A stretch of DNA of 64,000 bases from contig NW_026251714.1 in the NCBI RefSeq assembly GCF_025024155.1, positions 558,001 to 622,000 on the forward strand, in the 5' to 3' direction. The position numbers and the translations under genes are program-made. Source of the DNA: Gamsiella multidivaricata (lineage: Eukaryota > Mortierellomycota > Mortierellomycetes > Mortierellales > Mortierellaceae). The notes beneath the pieces are model-generated. The model searched no databases, was not told the DNA's origin, and saw only the letters and a program-made list of their open reading frames with translations. How positions within the stretch are numbered: the first letter of the stretch is position 1; every line of letters starts with the position of its first letter. Shown here one piece after another: positions 1 through 12,692 of this stretch.

Positions 1-346
1 AGTCGGAAAAATCAAGCAGACGGAGCGACAGCAATTGCACCTTCAACTTCAACTGCAGCTGGAAAGCACCCAGAAATTGCGACAGTAACGGGAATTAAAT
101 TATATCCTTGTAAAGGATCTGATGGATATGCGACAACAACGGTGCCTCGATCGATGACAAAGTTACGCGGACGCGAGAGGGGTGCGTCGTCAGCGTCAGG
201 ATATCAAGAAGGCACTGAACCTCGAGCAACGATTCATTGCTGCACTAAAAAAGCAGAAGGGGGTGCAGCAAGGAACTGATCATATCAGACAGGCGACTGT
301 CCATCCGCCATCGTCCCCAGCACCATTGTCAAGCAGCCGTATTTGA
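1..346 (+). CDS. 3' end of an unrecognised coiled-coil-like protein (partial)
   Basis: The 5' part lies outside the window. Reading from base 2, a Gln/Leu-rich helical stretch (bases 2-84) is followed by a likely intron at 85-162 (GTAACG...CAAAG). A second exon at 163-346 ends in TGA at 344-346. Phase is kept across the join (2+1). The spliced tail is rich in Gln, Lys, Arg and Leu, as in a coiled coil, and closes with a short Pro/Ser segment. Without the intron the same frame holds one TAA and one TGA, so the intron is needed for an intact gene. The acceptor AAG is not ideal. The gene converges on the palmitoyltransferase, whose stop lies 137 bp downstream. Family and function are not recognised. 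A decayed gene is the main alternative. Confidence 0.45.
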
Positions 347-482
347 CCATTTGATTATGAAGGATCAACCGAAAGATAGATACAACAACTGTGACTTTGA
401 TGGAATAGAAGAAAGCTTATTATTAAGCATCAGTCCAACGAAAAGAAGAATGCGTTTTATTTCTACGCATGTCCCAAAGGCT

Positions 483-2276
483 TCAAACTACATCTGCATC
501 ATCCTGGCCAAAATCCAGTACGAAGCCGCGACCGCTCTTCAGAAATCTCTTGCCATTTCCGATCGGAGGGATCCTGATCGGCAGCAGTGCGGTGTACCAA
601 GGACTATTCGATGCAGAAAAAAACGACAAAGGTTAAAGCTCAGTCTTCTCTTTGAAAGCTGGATACAGTTGAGGGCGCTGCATTACAAACTTACTAAAAG
701 CTAGGCGATCGTTAAGTTACGTTCAAAAGACGTGAGGACGTGATCTCAGCGAGGTTTATTTGCCAATGTTTATCCAAGAATGATGAAACTCAGATTCAGC
801 ACTTACCCTCGTCGACCAATGTTGAAAAAGTCCAGCAGATTGCCAATGATGCCAAAGTCATACATGTTCATGAACCTATCGCCTTTTTTCTTGCATATTT
901 CTTTGATAACTCCGTTGTTGTACTGTTCAAGCGTGGTTTGAGCTGTCAGTGTCTAGATCGCAGGTGATTTGGTGTTAGCGTGCCAGTTTTTGTCGTCATC
1001 CACCTCTATGTAAATAGCTGTGAGTAACTTTCCTACCAGATACCAGTGCCAGCAGCCCATGCCGTTGACAGACAGCCCGATTGCTCCAGCTAGCACAATC
1101 GAGAATGCAGTTAATCCCTTCGGTAGTGGATATGGCCAGTTCTCCTATTATTACGCGTTCAGCTCGTTAGCTCTCCAGATCAACAGCGCACCATGGCAGC
1201 CCACATCACATCCTAAATCCATTCACTTACAGAATCTTCATATTCTGCGAGAAACAGAAAGGGACCGGCTCCCATGTAGAGAAAATACACGCTGGCTATC
1301 GACAGATAGGTTAAAAACATGAGAAAGTACCGATGGTTGAAGTGTCCCACGCAATTGTTGATCCACGGGCAATGCTAGAAGATATTGGACAGTGTTAGGG
1401 ACTAATGTACCCTTGGCTTGGTAATGTAAAAAAATCATGAATGGATCTTACGTGGTCGTATTTGAGGATGCACTTTTTGCACACGCTGCAATGGTGCGTT
1501 CGTTCCGGCTTTGGAAGATGGCCTACCATAGGTAACACGGGTCAGGCACAAGCATCGGAATCAGCCCCATTGGCTCAATGTTAATCACACTTCACACTTG
1601 CAAGTATCTTTAATTTGTCGCACGCTATTACATCGTTTGCATGTCGGCGGGGACTCGGTGAACGCTATTTAAATAGAATGGATGTATAGAGCATTAGTAT
1701 GAGTACCTATGCGCTTCGCTGTGAATGATGTAAATGTATTAGTTCTCTTACTCTCCATCTCGACAAGAACATCTTGAAACGTGCTGCCTTCCTGTGAGCA
1801 CACAGAAAAAAAAAAAAAAAGCGCGTTCAATTTTAACGCCACCAAGTTTAATGTGCACTTGGCGATGCAATGAAAATATGTCGCTCCCCTCATACATTCT
1901 CCGTGGATATGCCATCGAGTACGTAGCCGGGTGGTGTGGACACTGCGTAGTAATAATTGGCCACGATCCCCCAGACTATATAACAGGACCAGATCATGTT
2001 TGCAATATACCCAAGATTGGACGCCTCCTCTTCGCCCTCCACTTGCCGGGGGTAGTGAAATGGAATAAAGACCATAAAGTAACAATAAATAGTCAAGGAC
2101 AAGAGAATGAACGCAAGCGTGATAAGAATTGGTCCCAGCCGCCTGCTGGCTATGTCGATCAGCAGCTCGACGCGATCAGCAAATGAGAGCTGTGTGCGGC
2201 GGGGACGCGTGGCGATGGGCTCATCAGGTGCAGGGTCTGATGTAGGGATTGGCTCAAAAGGTATTGAAGCTGACAT
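483..2276 (-). CDS. DHHC-type protein S-acyltransferase (palmitoyltransferase)
   Basis: Likely transfers palmitate to cysteines of membrane-associated proteins at the Golgi, ER or vacuole. Eight exons, about 362 aa: 2276-1896, 1791-1707, 1664-1632, 1522-1452, 1374-1231, 1144-1037, 952-807 and 603-483. All phases agree. An N-terminal cytosolic segment leads into two hydrophobic helices (around residues 50-72 and 90-112). The cysteine-rich domain then reads [18 protein letters not shown] and [20 protein letters not shown]. The catalytic DHHC is split by the intron at 1451-1375. Two more hydrophobic stretches follow, then a TTLEQ motif, matching the TTxE motif of the family, and a basic C-terminus. 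Four membrane segments fit the family. One intron (1706-1665) is only 42 nt. The divergent partner is the WDR48-like gene. The paralogue (PFA3, PFA4 or ZDHHC16 type) cannot be fixed by eye. Confidence 0.93.
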
Positions 2277-3065
2277 GAGGTTTACAGATGTTGTTCAGAA
2301 TGGAGTGTGTGTAAGATGGAGGAGGCATGGATGTGTGAGCAATATAGGATTGAGGGGACCAACTGCATTGCCCAGCCTGGCGAAACTGTGTGACATCTGT
2401 TACTAGTGCAGATATTCATCAGGTTCATTTCATCGAGCTTGGTAATGCTTCCACACATAATACATATTCGTCCAAGATTCCCGAAGGTCAATGACGCGTG
2501 GATGGTTCAGTGAGTTGCTGCTCGCTGCTTCCAGCATACGTGGTGCATCAAAAGTGCAGACAAATGGAGCCCTTCTTGGAAGCGCCCTTCATCAGAGTGA
2601 CTTGAGGGTTCTATTAGAATGGCTGATTGAGCAGATATGACGGACATGTCAACGAAGATGGCACGACATGAAGCATAAACAGCCTGCGTGTTGTTGTCAA
2701 AGTAGGAGCGGTCGCTTGATACGTTCGTTCCCGCTCAATTGCTTGAGTCGATCCGCAGACAGCAGACACGTTTCGTCTTTGCAGGAAAGAACAAGTGAAG
2801 CAAGTGAGTTAAGCGAATTGGGAGAGAGCCTTTTTTTTGTTCGTTCGTTCCTTTCTTTCATCATCAGCAAGAAAGAATCTCTTCTCCTTTCTTCGGCTCT
2901 ACATCCATTTCATCCTTCCTTCTTACTCATTTCGCTTTCTTATTTAATACTCCTTTCATCGACTCCTCCATAACGGACACACTCCCCTTTTCTTCCATCT
3001 CCATCGCATTCTCTTCCCCACACACTTTTTCTGCCAACGATCCTCCCTTCCTCAGGCCAAACTTG
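2277..3065. promoter_or_regulatory. Divergent intergenic region (palmitoyltransferase / WDR48)
   Basis: 789 bp between two divergent start codons. The last 230 bp before the WDR48 start is strongly C+T-rich on the plus strand, as is common in fungal core promoters. No gene-like reading frame with supporting motifs was seen. No specific binding site is claimed. Confidence 0.4.
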
Positions 3066-6000
3066 ATGTTCCAACGGCCAGCTGTCACTCAACGCATCTC
3101 TTATGTGCTCCGCAAGGACGAGAACAGGAATGCGCACCTCCTTGGTGTCAATGCCCTCGCCCTCGACTCTACCACCCTGACAGCAAATCCACACTCACCC
3201 TCACAGGATGAATTTCACCACCACTACCGCCACCACGAGAGTCGGCACCATTCTTCAAAGCATCGGGTACCTGGAGGTGTCCTCTACACCGGTGGAAGGG
3301 ATGGCATGATTGCTGCCTGGGATCTCCACTTTGAGGTACTACTTGTTGTACCCTCCACCGTTTTCTCACGGCGTTCAGCGTTAGTGTTAGAACAGCAGAA
3401 ACTCTAACTTGTTATTTTTCAAATCAATACTACCGCAACCTCAGTCACCCGTACCTCGAGATATCCCCGGAGAGGCTTCAGAGGAACCAAAGGTTAGTAG
3501 TAATGTGAGCCAGCAATGGCGTGTGGGTTTACTGCCTCCCCAATTGCCCCCTCTTCATCTCTCTATTGCTCTTCTAAACTAGTAACATGGGTGTGTATCC
3601 CTGGTTATTCTTCCTTCCTTCATCCACTCTTTGTTTCGTTGTAGGGTCTACCGCCCTCGACGTTCCGACAATCTTTCAACCACCATACAGACTGGGTGAA
3701 TGACATTGTTCTTTGTCACAACGGAGAGACCTGTAAGGAGGGAGATGCAACAACTTTTCTTTGTGGCCGACTCTCGAGAATCGGATGTGGAGTCGGATTT
3801 ATTGCTGTGATAAGCTATTAACACTCGAAGTGGAATTCTACCCACGCCTGTTTCCACCTTAATCAGTGATATCGGCGTCTTCGGATAGAACCGTCAAGCT
3901 GGTGCGACCTCATTCACATAACTCAACAGTGGCCCATATCATCGGAACGCACGGGGACTATGTCAAGACACTAGCGTACGCCTCAGGACCAGGATGGGTA
4001 GCCAGCGGGGGTCTTGACAAGACTGTGAACATTTGGGACATCAAGGAAGGACGAAGTGGACAATTTGGATCTCTTGGTACAAAAAGATTGCTGTCTTAGA
4101 TTGTTGCGGTATAGATGATGCGCAGACACAATCCACCTTTGTGGGCATCTGATCTTCGTGGAACACTGTTACACTACGCCATGCAAAAAACGTACTTATG
4201 CGCTCTCCAAATATTTGTTTTGTTCGTCCTTGTCGACTACTTTAGGAAGCATTCCAGAGACATCTTCGAAGGCATCTATCTATGCACTAGCGTGTAATCC
4301 TGCAGGAACCGTGCTGGCAACTGGTTCTCCAGAGAAGGTATTCGTCTGCGCGATTTTCTTTCTAACACAGCAAGAGTGGGATTTTAGGGGTTGTCACTAA
4401 TTGCGTTCATTCCTTACGAATGCACTGGTGCTACAAACCAGATCATCAGAGTCTGGGATCCAAGGTCGGGACAGCGGATAACGAAGTTCGCAGGACATAC
4501 GGACAACATTCGAGCAATTTTGATCAGTGAGAGTGGAGATACAGTAAGCATCGGATCATGGACGCACAAGCTGTTGACGCATGGTTTAACTCCCATGAAG
4601 GAATTACTCACCAAGGAAAATCTTGCTATATAAATGACTAGATTTTGTCCGCGTCCTCAGATACGACCATCAAGCTTTGGTCGCTTACTGCGCAACGGTG
4701 TATTACAACATTTACGATGCACTCGGATTCTGTGTGGTCGCTGCATTCGGATCATCCTCAGCTGGCTACTTTTTATGGAGGTGGAAAGGACGGCCTGGTC
4801 ACTAAAACCGAGATCAACCGGTATAACTCTCACCATCATAACGACTACGAGGACGAAGACCCAGGCCAATGCGTGGTCATCTGCAAAGCTGAGACCGGCG
4901 TAGCAAGGGTAAGGATGATGGATACAGTGCCGCACTTCACCTTTATTATTAAATGTGACCAAGTCCTAACTTATTTTTTAACACGCATGTTCTAGTTGGT
5001 AGCGCACGACGATGCACGTATCTGGACCGCAACCTCGTCAAGCAGTGTCTATCAGTGGCCGGACATTCCAACGCGGTCGAACCGATCGCACGAGTTGACA
5101 GCCTCAATTGTACCGGCTAACCTGCTTAAGATGAACTTGAACGAGTCGACATTCATGGAACCGATTCCCGAACATTACTATCCAACCTCCACTGTCTACT
5201 CGGCAGCGTCATTGGGATCGCTATTTATCAACAATCGTGATAAGCAGAGTCAACACAGCTCTGAGGACGACGAGGGCTTGATCACACCTATATTCGAAGG
5301 ACCCGAAAATGTTATCGAGGGAGAGCACGGACTAATCAAGCACACGCTATTGAATAACCGCCGCATGGTCGTTACTGAGGATAAATGCGGTGAAGTGGCA
5401 CTGTGGGACATTATAAAGGTACTCTTTCGTTCTGAAATATTGCGCGAGGTGTTTATTGAGCTGAGACTCCCTACTAAATCTTGTCGGTGTTCTCCTTCCT
5501 TAATGATGTGTAGTGTGTCCAACTGGAAACATTTACAGGGCGCAAGCTGGAGGATGTCGTGAATGAACTCAACACAATCGAGTCAGTCCCGACATGGTGC
5601 ACAATCGACACGCGAATCGGAGCATTGACTGTGCACCTGGATGAGGCGCGCTGCTTTGATGCAGAGGTTTACGTTGATGAGATTGAGAAGACACCGGATC
5701 CAGAGCGACCCGAAGATCAAAGAAGTATGTCCTTGCAGCAGTTGAAAGATGTCCTGTTGTCAGGTTCGCCCTGTTATTAAAGCAGCCTACCTCTGTATCC
5801 CAATCGATGCGATCTTTTCTTTTATCCTTTTTCTAGTTATCATCGGCAAGTGGGTTCTGAAGAATCTCTTTGAAAGCTACATTCCAGTTCATATTGATGC
5901 GTATGAGAAGGAGGCATACAGGATCCAGCATCAGGATGATCCATCAGCCCAAGTCTTGGTCCCGACAACGGTTGTTACCAATGAGAGAAACGAAGTTATT

Positions 6001-7845
6001 GACGGAGGCAACAATGCTCAGGCAGATGACTCGAACACAGCATCAAACGCTCGACCCACTATCAACACTTCGCCTGAGGGCTTGAAAAGAGAACGTACGG
6101 ACCAGCCAACGTCATCAGGGGAGGCCTCCAAGGCCAATTCCACTCCATCCATGCCTCAAGACAACTCGCAGCAGCCGCAGCAGTCTACCGGAACAGCCCC
6201 AAGCTCCTCTAGTTCTCCGAAACAGGGACCAACATCGACCTCTTCAACAGTAGCGGCAGTGACAAAGCTCATTGCACCGCCCTCTTCGTCCAACTCATCC
6301 TCAGTCTCTTCGACTCCGCTTTCGCCTGCAAATGCAAATTCGGGCTCCAGCAACGGATTCATGGGACGACTGAAGCATTCTGTGAAGAAACTTGCACGGA
6401 CGCCTAGTGCAGAGCAGAGATTCGAGAACGGACGCCCAGTCACTTCAAGGAAGAGTTTTTCAATCCCGACAAGCGCTACATCTGCATCGAAGGCGCCTCA
6501 CAGCCCTTCTATCCCTGAGAATCCGTCACCGTCTTTACCGACGGTGACCACTACCTCTGCGTTGACTGGATCTGCAGCGGGAGGAGCGGCGGGAACAGCA
6601 TTAGGAACTGCCACTGCCACTGCCACTGCCACTACAACAGAAGCAGGAATAAGAACAGGAACAACAACAGGAACAACAACAGGAACAGGAACTGGAATTG
6701 GAACAGGAGCTACGACCTCAGCGGCATCATCGCCGAGAACTACGATTGTCGAGGGCACACCCACAGTGGGACCTTTTGGACCTGAGGCGACGAAACCTGA
6801 GGACGACCAGTCGAGTGTGGACACGAGTTCATCGAACTCTGTAGAGTCAATGCCGAGCACGGTGATGCAACTGCCTTCATCGACGATCAGTGTACGTCCT
6901 CCTCATCCGCCCTTCACTCCGCCCACACATCTGGATTGCCCAGCGATCGAGATCCCAGCCCATATCCCGGTGATCATCTCCGAGCAGTCACGCGAGGCGT
7001 CGTCTTCAGTAGACTTGTATCGTGGTAGTGTCGGCTCTTTAGCCCAGGATTATGTGCCACTGGTGCAGGTCATCCCTACATGGCTACTAGATATGCTGTT
7101 GAAGAACATGATTCCCATGAAGGAGGGCGCAAAGGTTTCATTCGTGCTGCGTCCACATCATGATCAGGAAATGGCGGCTGCACCAGGAGGACCGGGCAGG
7201 CTGGGTGAATTGCCTGGCGGCAACCCTCGTTTGACGGCACCGCGCATGCTGAGGGTGAGAAAGGTAGTCACGCATGTGGTCGACAAGATGGCGCTTACAC
7301 CGCCAGAGAGGATCTTTGTTGCTACTGTCGCGCCTTTGTCAGCAGGTGCTGAGGTTGGTCAACAGGATGATGCACAGGCACGCTTACCACTGGAACCGGT
7401 TAGGGAAGATTCAAAGGAAGATAGCGACTATCCCATTCTTCCTCCTCGGACATCTAGTATCATTAGACCATCAGACCCCGATACCTTAGAATCATCGAGA
7501 GCTTCTGTGTCAAGAACACAACCATCCAGCGACGGCACCGACGGACCTGTACAAACATCACCCAGTAATGCTTCTTTCGAGCAAGCGCAGGAGACTGTGA
7601 AACCCCCCAAAACGAAGGAGGAAGAAGAAGAGGAGGAGTATATGAGACAAGAGATGCTGCGTCCGGAGAACTGGCTCGAGATTTTGTGCAATGACCAGGT
7701 TCTGTCACCGACGACGACGTTGGCGACTATCCGCACGCATTACTGGAAAACAGGAAGTGATGTTGTACTGACGTATCGGTACAAGCACCACACGCATTCC
7801 CGAGCTGTCAGTACGAGCGCCAACGTTTTAGCAGCAGCGCAATGA
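3066..7845 (+). CDS. WDR48/UAF1-like WD40 protein (deubiquitinase cofactor)
   Basis: Homologue of animal WDR48 (UAF1), fission yeast Bun107 and budding yeast DUF1, which bind and activate USP1/USP12/USP46-type ubiquitin proteases. Ten exons, about 1239 aa: 3066-3335, 3445-3492, 3645-3732, 3867-4076, 4246-4337, 4442-4543, 4642-4908, 4996-5418, 5514-5724 and 5837-7845. An N-terminal beta-propeller carries the diagnostic strings [43 protein letters not shown] and [31 protein letters not shown] segment follows. The family-specific C-terminal domain (DUF3337) starts at [14 protein letters not shown] (about residue 575). It resumes at [14 protein letters not shown] (about 985) and [13 protein letters not shown] (about 1180). 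Between these lies a long Ser/Thr/Pro/Gly-rich insertion with Thr-Ala and Thr-Gly repeats, so the protein is nearly twice the human length. The start is the first ATG in frame with the propeller. Confidence 0.93.
6610..6715 (+). repeat. Simple repeat inside the WDR48-like coding sequence
   Basis: Runs of ACTGCC and GGAACAACAACA-type units encode alternating Thr-Ala and Thr-Gly residues. The frame stays open throughout, so this is an expressed low-complexity tract in the disordered linker. Confidence 0.8.
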
Positions 7846-8027
7846 AGAGCGGAACGACATTTTCTTTGGTCAAAGTGAATGAACCTATCTACTACCTATC
7901 ACGCTTAAAAAAAGAATTGTAATAAATCTGACAGGGGATATCACAAGGCAAGACAAGGTATATATCGGAAATGCTGTGTATTTCTATAAACATATCTTGT
8001 TGAACAAAATAATCAGTGCCCGAGATC

Positions 8028-8535
8028 TCAGTATCCGTGCTGCCCCTGATGATTCTCACTCCCGTCCTCGTCAGCCAACAGCGCTTCTGAACTCGATCTG
8101 CCATTCACTCCTCCTACATGATCCTGCGAGATCCCAAAGAAGCCATCTCCCGGATCACTGTACCTCCGTCGAACATCCTTATAGTACTTTGAATAAACGA
8201 CGGTCTGCATGATAATAACACAATCGATACAGAGCTGGATGATCCCGCACCCAACGAATTGATATTTGGCATGGGTCGAGATATAGTAGTAAGTCTTGAA
8301 GGAGTCGCCGACTACCCACATGAGTAGAATCGCGGGCGAGAAGCCCGCTGTCGATTTGGAGCGGTAGTTTTGGATCGCTTGGGGAAGTGGGACCGTTGCC
8401 TCTATGCCCAAAGCCTAGGAGATAAGATATATGAATTTTAGAGAAAAAAAACCCCCCTCATGAGTATTGTTAGAATCGTGCTGTGTCAGAAAAAGGGGAT
8501 CTGAAGAATGTTGAACATGCGGACAAAATTCTTCG

Positions 8536-8584
<49 letters not shown>

Positions 8585-9686
8585 AAATAAAGGAAAAAGT
8601 TACCGCAAGGCCTAGAAGGCCGACAAAGAAATCCGTGCTCCCGATGATAAGCAGCGACAACCCGACGAGCAACGAGAATACCGCGAGGAATAAATAATAC
8701 GGCCCAACTCTCGGCCAATTCCAGAAATGTGTCCCCCAGTAATATGCCTGCTGCTTGTACCATCCTTGGCTGTGGTACCTCGACGCCCGGTTCATAACAT
8801 GGTCCGGTCCTGGGGAATTGGACGACAAAAGTTCACCTGTGGCCATGTCCCCATAACGGTGTCCATTACTGATGTTGCTGGTGCTACTGGTATTGCTGCT
8901 AGGACTGGGACGAGATGATGAGGGTGGAGTCAATGGTCCGGAATAGGTGACGGGCATGGGCAGTTGGACCGTCCAGGGATAAAAACGGACACAGAGTTCA
9001 AGCAGGAAGAGTTGCACGACCGTCATTAGGATAGACTGGTATAGCAGCGCGACATCGAATCTATTAAAAACATAACAGGCGTTAAAGGTGGAGGTCCAGG
9101 CTGTAATAACGGGTTTCTTCATGTCTGCTTGCGGCAAGGACTTTTTTTTTTAGCTTACGGTTCACCAATCCTATGAGAGGAATTAGTCCATTTAGCAGTT
9201 TGATTATGGGCAAATCCAAGTGCAGGGGTCAACAAGTTCGCCAAGAAAAGAAAAAAAGAAAGAGAGAAATGCTGCCCCTATCAGTGCGGGTTATTGAACG
9301 ATCCTGCCCTCGCTCCATCAATCCGTGTTACAAAACCATCCCCCGTTGACCCATTGGCACCCGCGACGTATACGCACCAGAAAAAAATACGGATGATGCT
9401 AATACCAAATCCACAGGAGAAAGAATCAAGGAACCATTAATAAGCTTCTTTTTTCATCAGATGCAGTTTCATATTCAAAAAAAAAAAAAAAAAAAAAAAA
9501 AAGGAACACCTTTGCTTACCTGGAGACGATGAGGACTCCGCATGTCACACTACTGAATCCCATCGACGTCTTCATCTTGTGCATTGTGTAATACTGATGG
9601 AAGTAGCCCGTGACAGGTCCGATCACCATCGCCACTCGGATGAGGTCCCAGGGAGCCGGTTCTGTCGGGTCTATGGTATCCGACAT
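8028..9686 (-). CDS. PQ-loop membrane protein, SLC66A2/ANY1-like
   Basis: Five exons, about 347 aa: 9686-9520, 9398-9378 (21 nt), 9170-9159 (12 nt), 9060-8604 and 8414-8028. All phases agree. The first PQ-loop lies near IGPVTGYFHQYYTM. Exons 2-4 rebuild SIIRIFFWIGEPFDVALLYQ, and the second PQ-loop contains VPLPQAIQNYRSKSTAGFS. Seven hydrophobic segments are expected. A Ser/Pro/Asn-rich loop (about residues 100-150) separates the two halves. The C-terminus is hydrophilic. The family (SLC66A2/PQLC1 in animals, Any1/Cfs1 in yeast) sits in Golgi and endosome membranes and affects phospholipid asymmetry, opposing loss of flippases. Intron 4 (8603-8415) carries a 42-bp GA/CT microsatellite. The start at 9686 was preferred over an in-frame Met upstream (near 9767) because MSDTIDP is a normal N-terminus and the upstream leader is low-complexity. 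Confidence 0.88.
8539..8580. repeat. (GA)21 microsatellite in an intron
   Basis: About 42 bp of uninterrupted GA on the plus strand (CT on the sense strand) within the last intron of the SLC66A2-like gene. Confidence 0.95.
9477..9502. repeat. Poly(A) tract, 26 bp
   Basis: Uninterrupted A run (T run on the sense strand) within the first intron of the SLC66A2-like gene. Confidence 0.9.
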
Positions 9687-9978
9687 GGCAGTGCTCCTAT
9701 ACCGATTAATGTGTCTATGTAGAATATAGTGTTTGTGTGTTTGCGTGTTTGGATGCGAGGGTCTCAAGATGCTAAGCAGAAAGGAGGAAGGATTTGAATG
9801 AAAAAGTAATGCGAGTGAGAGAAGGATGAAGGAGCGATGCCTGACCAGTAAAATAAATTATCAATGCCAAGGCAGCACGGCCCCATGTCATGTTGGTCTA
9901 TGTTATATCGCACATGTATTTTTGATAACCTTCAGAGCTAGCCTGTATCCTGTTCCCTTTTCGTATCAGGCAACCAAT

Positions 9979-9999
9979 GCTGCTGCTGCTGCTGCTGCT
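9979..9999. repeat. (GCT)7 trinucleotide repeat
   Basis: Seven GCT units (AGC on the minus strand) immediately after the anoctamin stop codon, in its 3' untranslated region. Confidence 0.85.
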
Positions 10000-12692
10000 C
10001 AATTAGTCTTAAGGCTCGATCGGATCGCTTGAACACCGATATCGTCAGTGGCCGAGACATCTCCAGATCTAGAACTCAGTCCTGCAGGTTGTTCAGCAGC
10101 CACAACCTCGGCAGCCTGCGCCCGAGTCGACACACCCTTCACTGACATTCCCGCAACCGAATCAACTCCGATTGCATCGCCCAGACGCGACAACCAGCTG
10201 CTCTTGACTCCGAACTCCTTCCTGCGCACATTGAGGTCCGCCTCCGTCGGTATGCTATCCAAGATCAATCCCACCACCGATCGCAGAGCCAAATACGCGT
10301 GCTCAGAAACCAGCAACGAGAACAACAGCATGCCCAGACTCAAACGAGGCTCATGCTCCGCACCATGGAACAGATACAGGATTGACGCATTCGTCAACGA
10401 GGAGAACCAGGTGATGTTTTGCAGATTGTTAATCCATGGTCCGATCGTGTCCGTACGCGCAGGAATCGGTCGACGGGCGTTGTAGCTGATCTTCGCAGCA
10501 TCCGATCGCAGCTCAACCCAGTTATTGATAAACGCACAGAGGCCCGTCAATGGCCAGATAACGCTGAACAACGACACATATCCAAACTACAGTTGCATGC
10601 AGAAAAAAAGAAGTTAGCAGCTATCAAATTGGTACCCTTTGAGTACTGGCAGAAGAATAATAGAATAGCAGAATGCCACTTACTTGAAGAACCATCTCAG
10701 CATAATCCTCATTGACATCGTACACGGGTAGTTCAGATTGTTTCCTCACCCGGTTCAAAAACTTTTTCGCCCCCTCCGAGTCCTGACCGTCCTCAACACT
10801 AGAATCACTCGAGGTCGATTCATGCTTCAGTTTCTCAGAGACCTCCTTCTTGATCTTGACAGCTCCTACCTTGGCGCGTCGTGTCAACCATGGGACAATC
10901 GTTTCGGTGGCAAAGCTGATGGCCTGTGTTGTGATCATAAACGCCTTGAGACGGTTTTGCAGCATGGCCGGTTCGATGGTTGCCTTGGAGAATGAAAGGC
11001 CATAGCTCTGGAAGGTCGAGATCACCTCTGGGCCGAAGGGGATGTAAACATAGGCCGTCAAGAGGATCGACATGTAGCTCGTCAGAGCGTTGAAGATGAA
11101 GACCTTCTGCATCAAGTGGTACTCGTAGCTCGCATGCGTCTCGTAGTTCTCATAGTCCGTTAACTGACGCGAAACAGACTTGCAAAAGGCCGCGACATTT
11201 GGGATAGCAAGAGAATAAAGAACCATTGGGACGTAGATCTGTACATGCAATTTCACGTACGTTTTGTTAGCTGTTTGAAGCGTTCATGATCGGACGAGCC
11301 GTCGGTGGCCAATTGAACAAAAAAGACGACATGTACTTACCAAAACCTCTTTCAAATATCCATCGTAGTAGATGGTCAAAAAGACCTCGATACCAAAGAC
11401 TGTGGTGATGACTGTGGTCAGGGCAAGAGCACCTGCGAGGATAACAGGTACGCCAGCCATTTTGCGAGTCCATCGTTTCCAAGGCGAGAAAAACGGCAGC
11501 ATCTCTCCAGTAACAGGATCCAACGTGACAGTATCGCCCTTGAAAGAAGGTCGCCTCATCTCCGCTTTGGATACATGGCGGACACCCCACCAAAGCGAGA
11601 GCTCTCTCTCTCGACGTTGCCAGTATTCTGTAAAGACGACGGACCAGAGAATGACACAGACGCCATAAAAGATTGAGAAAGATGTTCCGAAAAAATGGAC
11701 GATGACACCCAGCGCTGTAGGGGCGGCCAGCCACTTGAAGTAGAACTGGAGGAATTCAAAGTAATAGGCGATCTTCTCGCCAAATTGATCTCGGATCTTT
11801 GTCAAATCCTCTTGGTCCACGAGCCACTTTGTTGACCAGGCCTTGAGCCACGACTATCATGACAAAAGAATAGGATTTGATGTCAATACAGCGGCCGCTT
11901 TGAGATAATGGTGACGTACGAGTCCAAATGACCCAAGATGCGCGCAACAGGCCAGGCCCTGTACCTTGTTGAATGCCTTGTCGTGCAGCGGGAGTATACT
12001 CTCGACATATTCGTGCTCATCCGGGTAGATACCAGCACCTCCCTCGCTTGGCAATCCTGTGATGAGATCATTGATATAACGAATACGATCCGCCTCAGAG
12101 AGATTGTCCAAGGAATGATCACGTTCCTTAATAGGCTGGAGCAGCTGTTCTGTTTCTGCAGTATCAGCGACTCGGACGCCTGCGAGCCAATCGTGAATGC
12201 TGCGATCATCATCGGGACAATTCAAAGATGTAGAAAAGAAAAGATCCGTATTAGTTAGTATGGGTGCATCATCGTGAGAAAAATAAACTTCTGCAAAGAT
12301 GTGAAGATCAAGGCAATATGCAACATGTACCTGCTACGTGTTGCCTCGCGCTTCAGAACAGCCCATGGACAGAGGACGAAGATGAAGAGCGTGTGATTGC
12401 CGCTGGGTCTGGTTTCATACTGGAGACCCACGCGTGCGAGTTTTTGTAGGACCTCCTGGTACGCCTTGATCGTCTGCTGCTCATAGTCTGGCTTGGACGC
12501 GCCTTTGACTGGCTCTTTGTACTTGAAGACAATGATAAGATCTGCGTAGACATCGAGACTCTTGGGCTTGGTGAATTTGTATAGCCCTACATCCTCATTG
12601 TCGATGTTCTTGGTGTGATCCCGGATTGTGGAGGAGTAGATATCGAAGAAGCGAAAGTGAGACTGGGGCTGACCCAGTACTGCTGTGTCCAT
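9999..12692 (-). CDS. Anoctamin / TMEM16 family membrane protein (Ist2-like)
   Basis: Five exons, about 765 aa: 12692-12331, 12199-11920, 11853-11341, 11238-10684 and 10586-9999. The cytosolic N-terminal domain continues into SIHDWLAGVR. The segment before the first membrane helix contains DQFGEKIAYYFEFLQFYFKW, which is typical of anoctamins. About ten hydrophobic helices follow. The strongest family match is the stretch FGYVSLFSVIWPLTGL and NNWVELRSDAAK near 10560-10470, equivalent to the Ca2+-binding region of TMEM16 proteins. The family includes phospholipid scramblases and the yeast ER-plasma membrane tether Ist2. The C-terminus here is about 90 residues after the last helix and has no obvious long linker with a basic sorting signal. 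Scramblase versus tether activity cannot be decided. A run of GCT trinucleotides lies directly 3' of the stop. Confidence 0.92.

Noticed and set aside
1..346. Pseudogene with two C-to-T nonsense changes (CAA to TAA, CGA to TGA)
   Set aside because: A GT-AG intron at 85-162 removes both stops and keeps the reading phase exactly, so a normal spliced 3' end is simpler. The pseudogene remains only as an alternative.
1669..2406. Plus-strand frames opposite the DHHC gene
   Set aside because: They overlap exons with clear DHHC-family motifs on the minus strand and show no motifs of their own.
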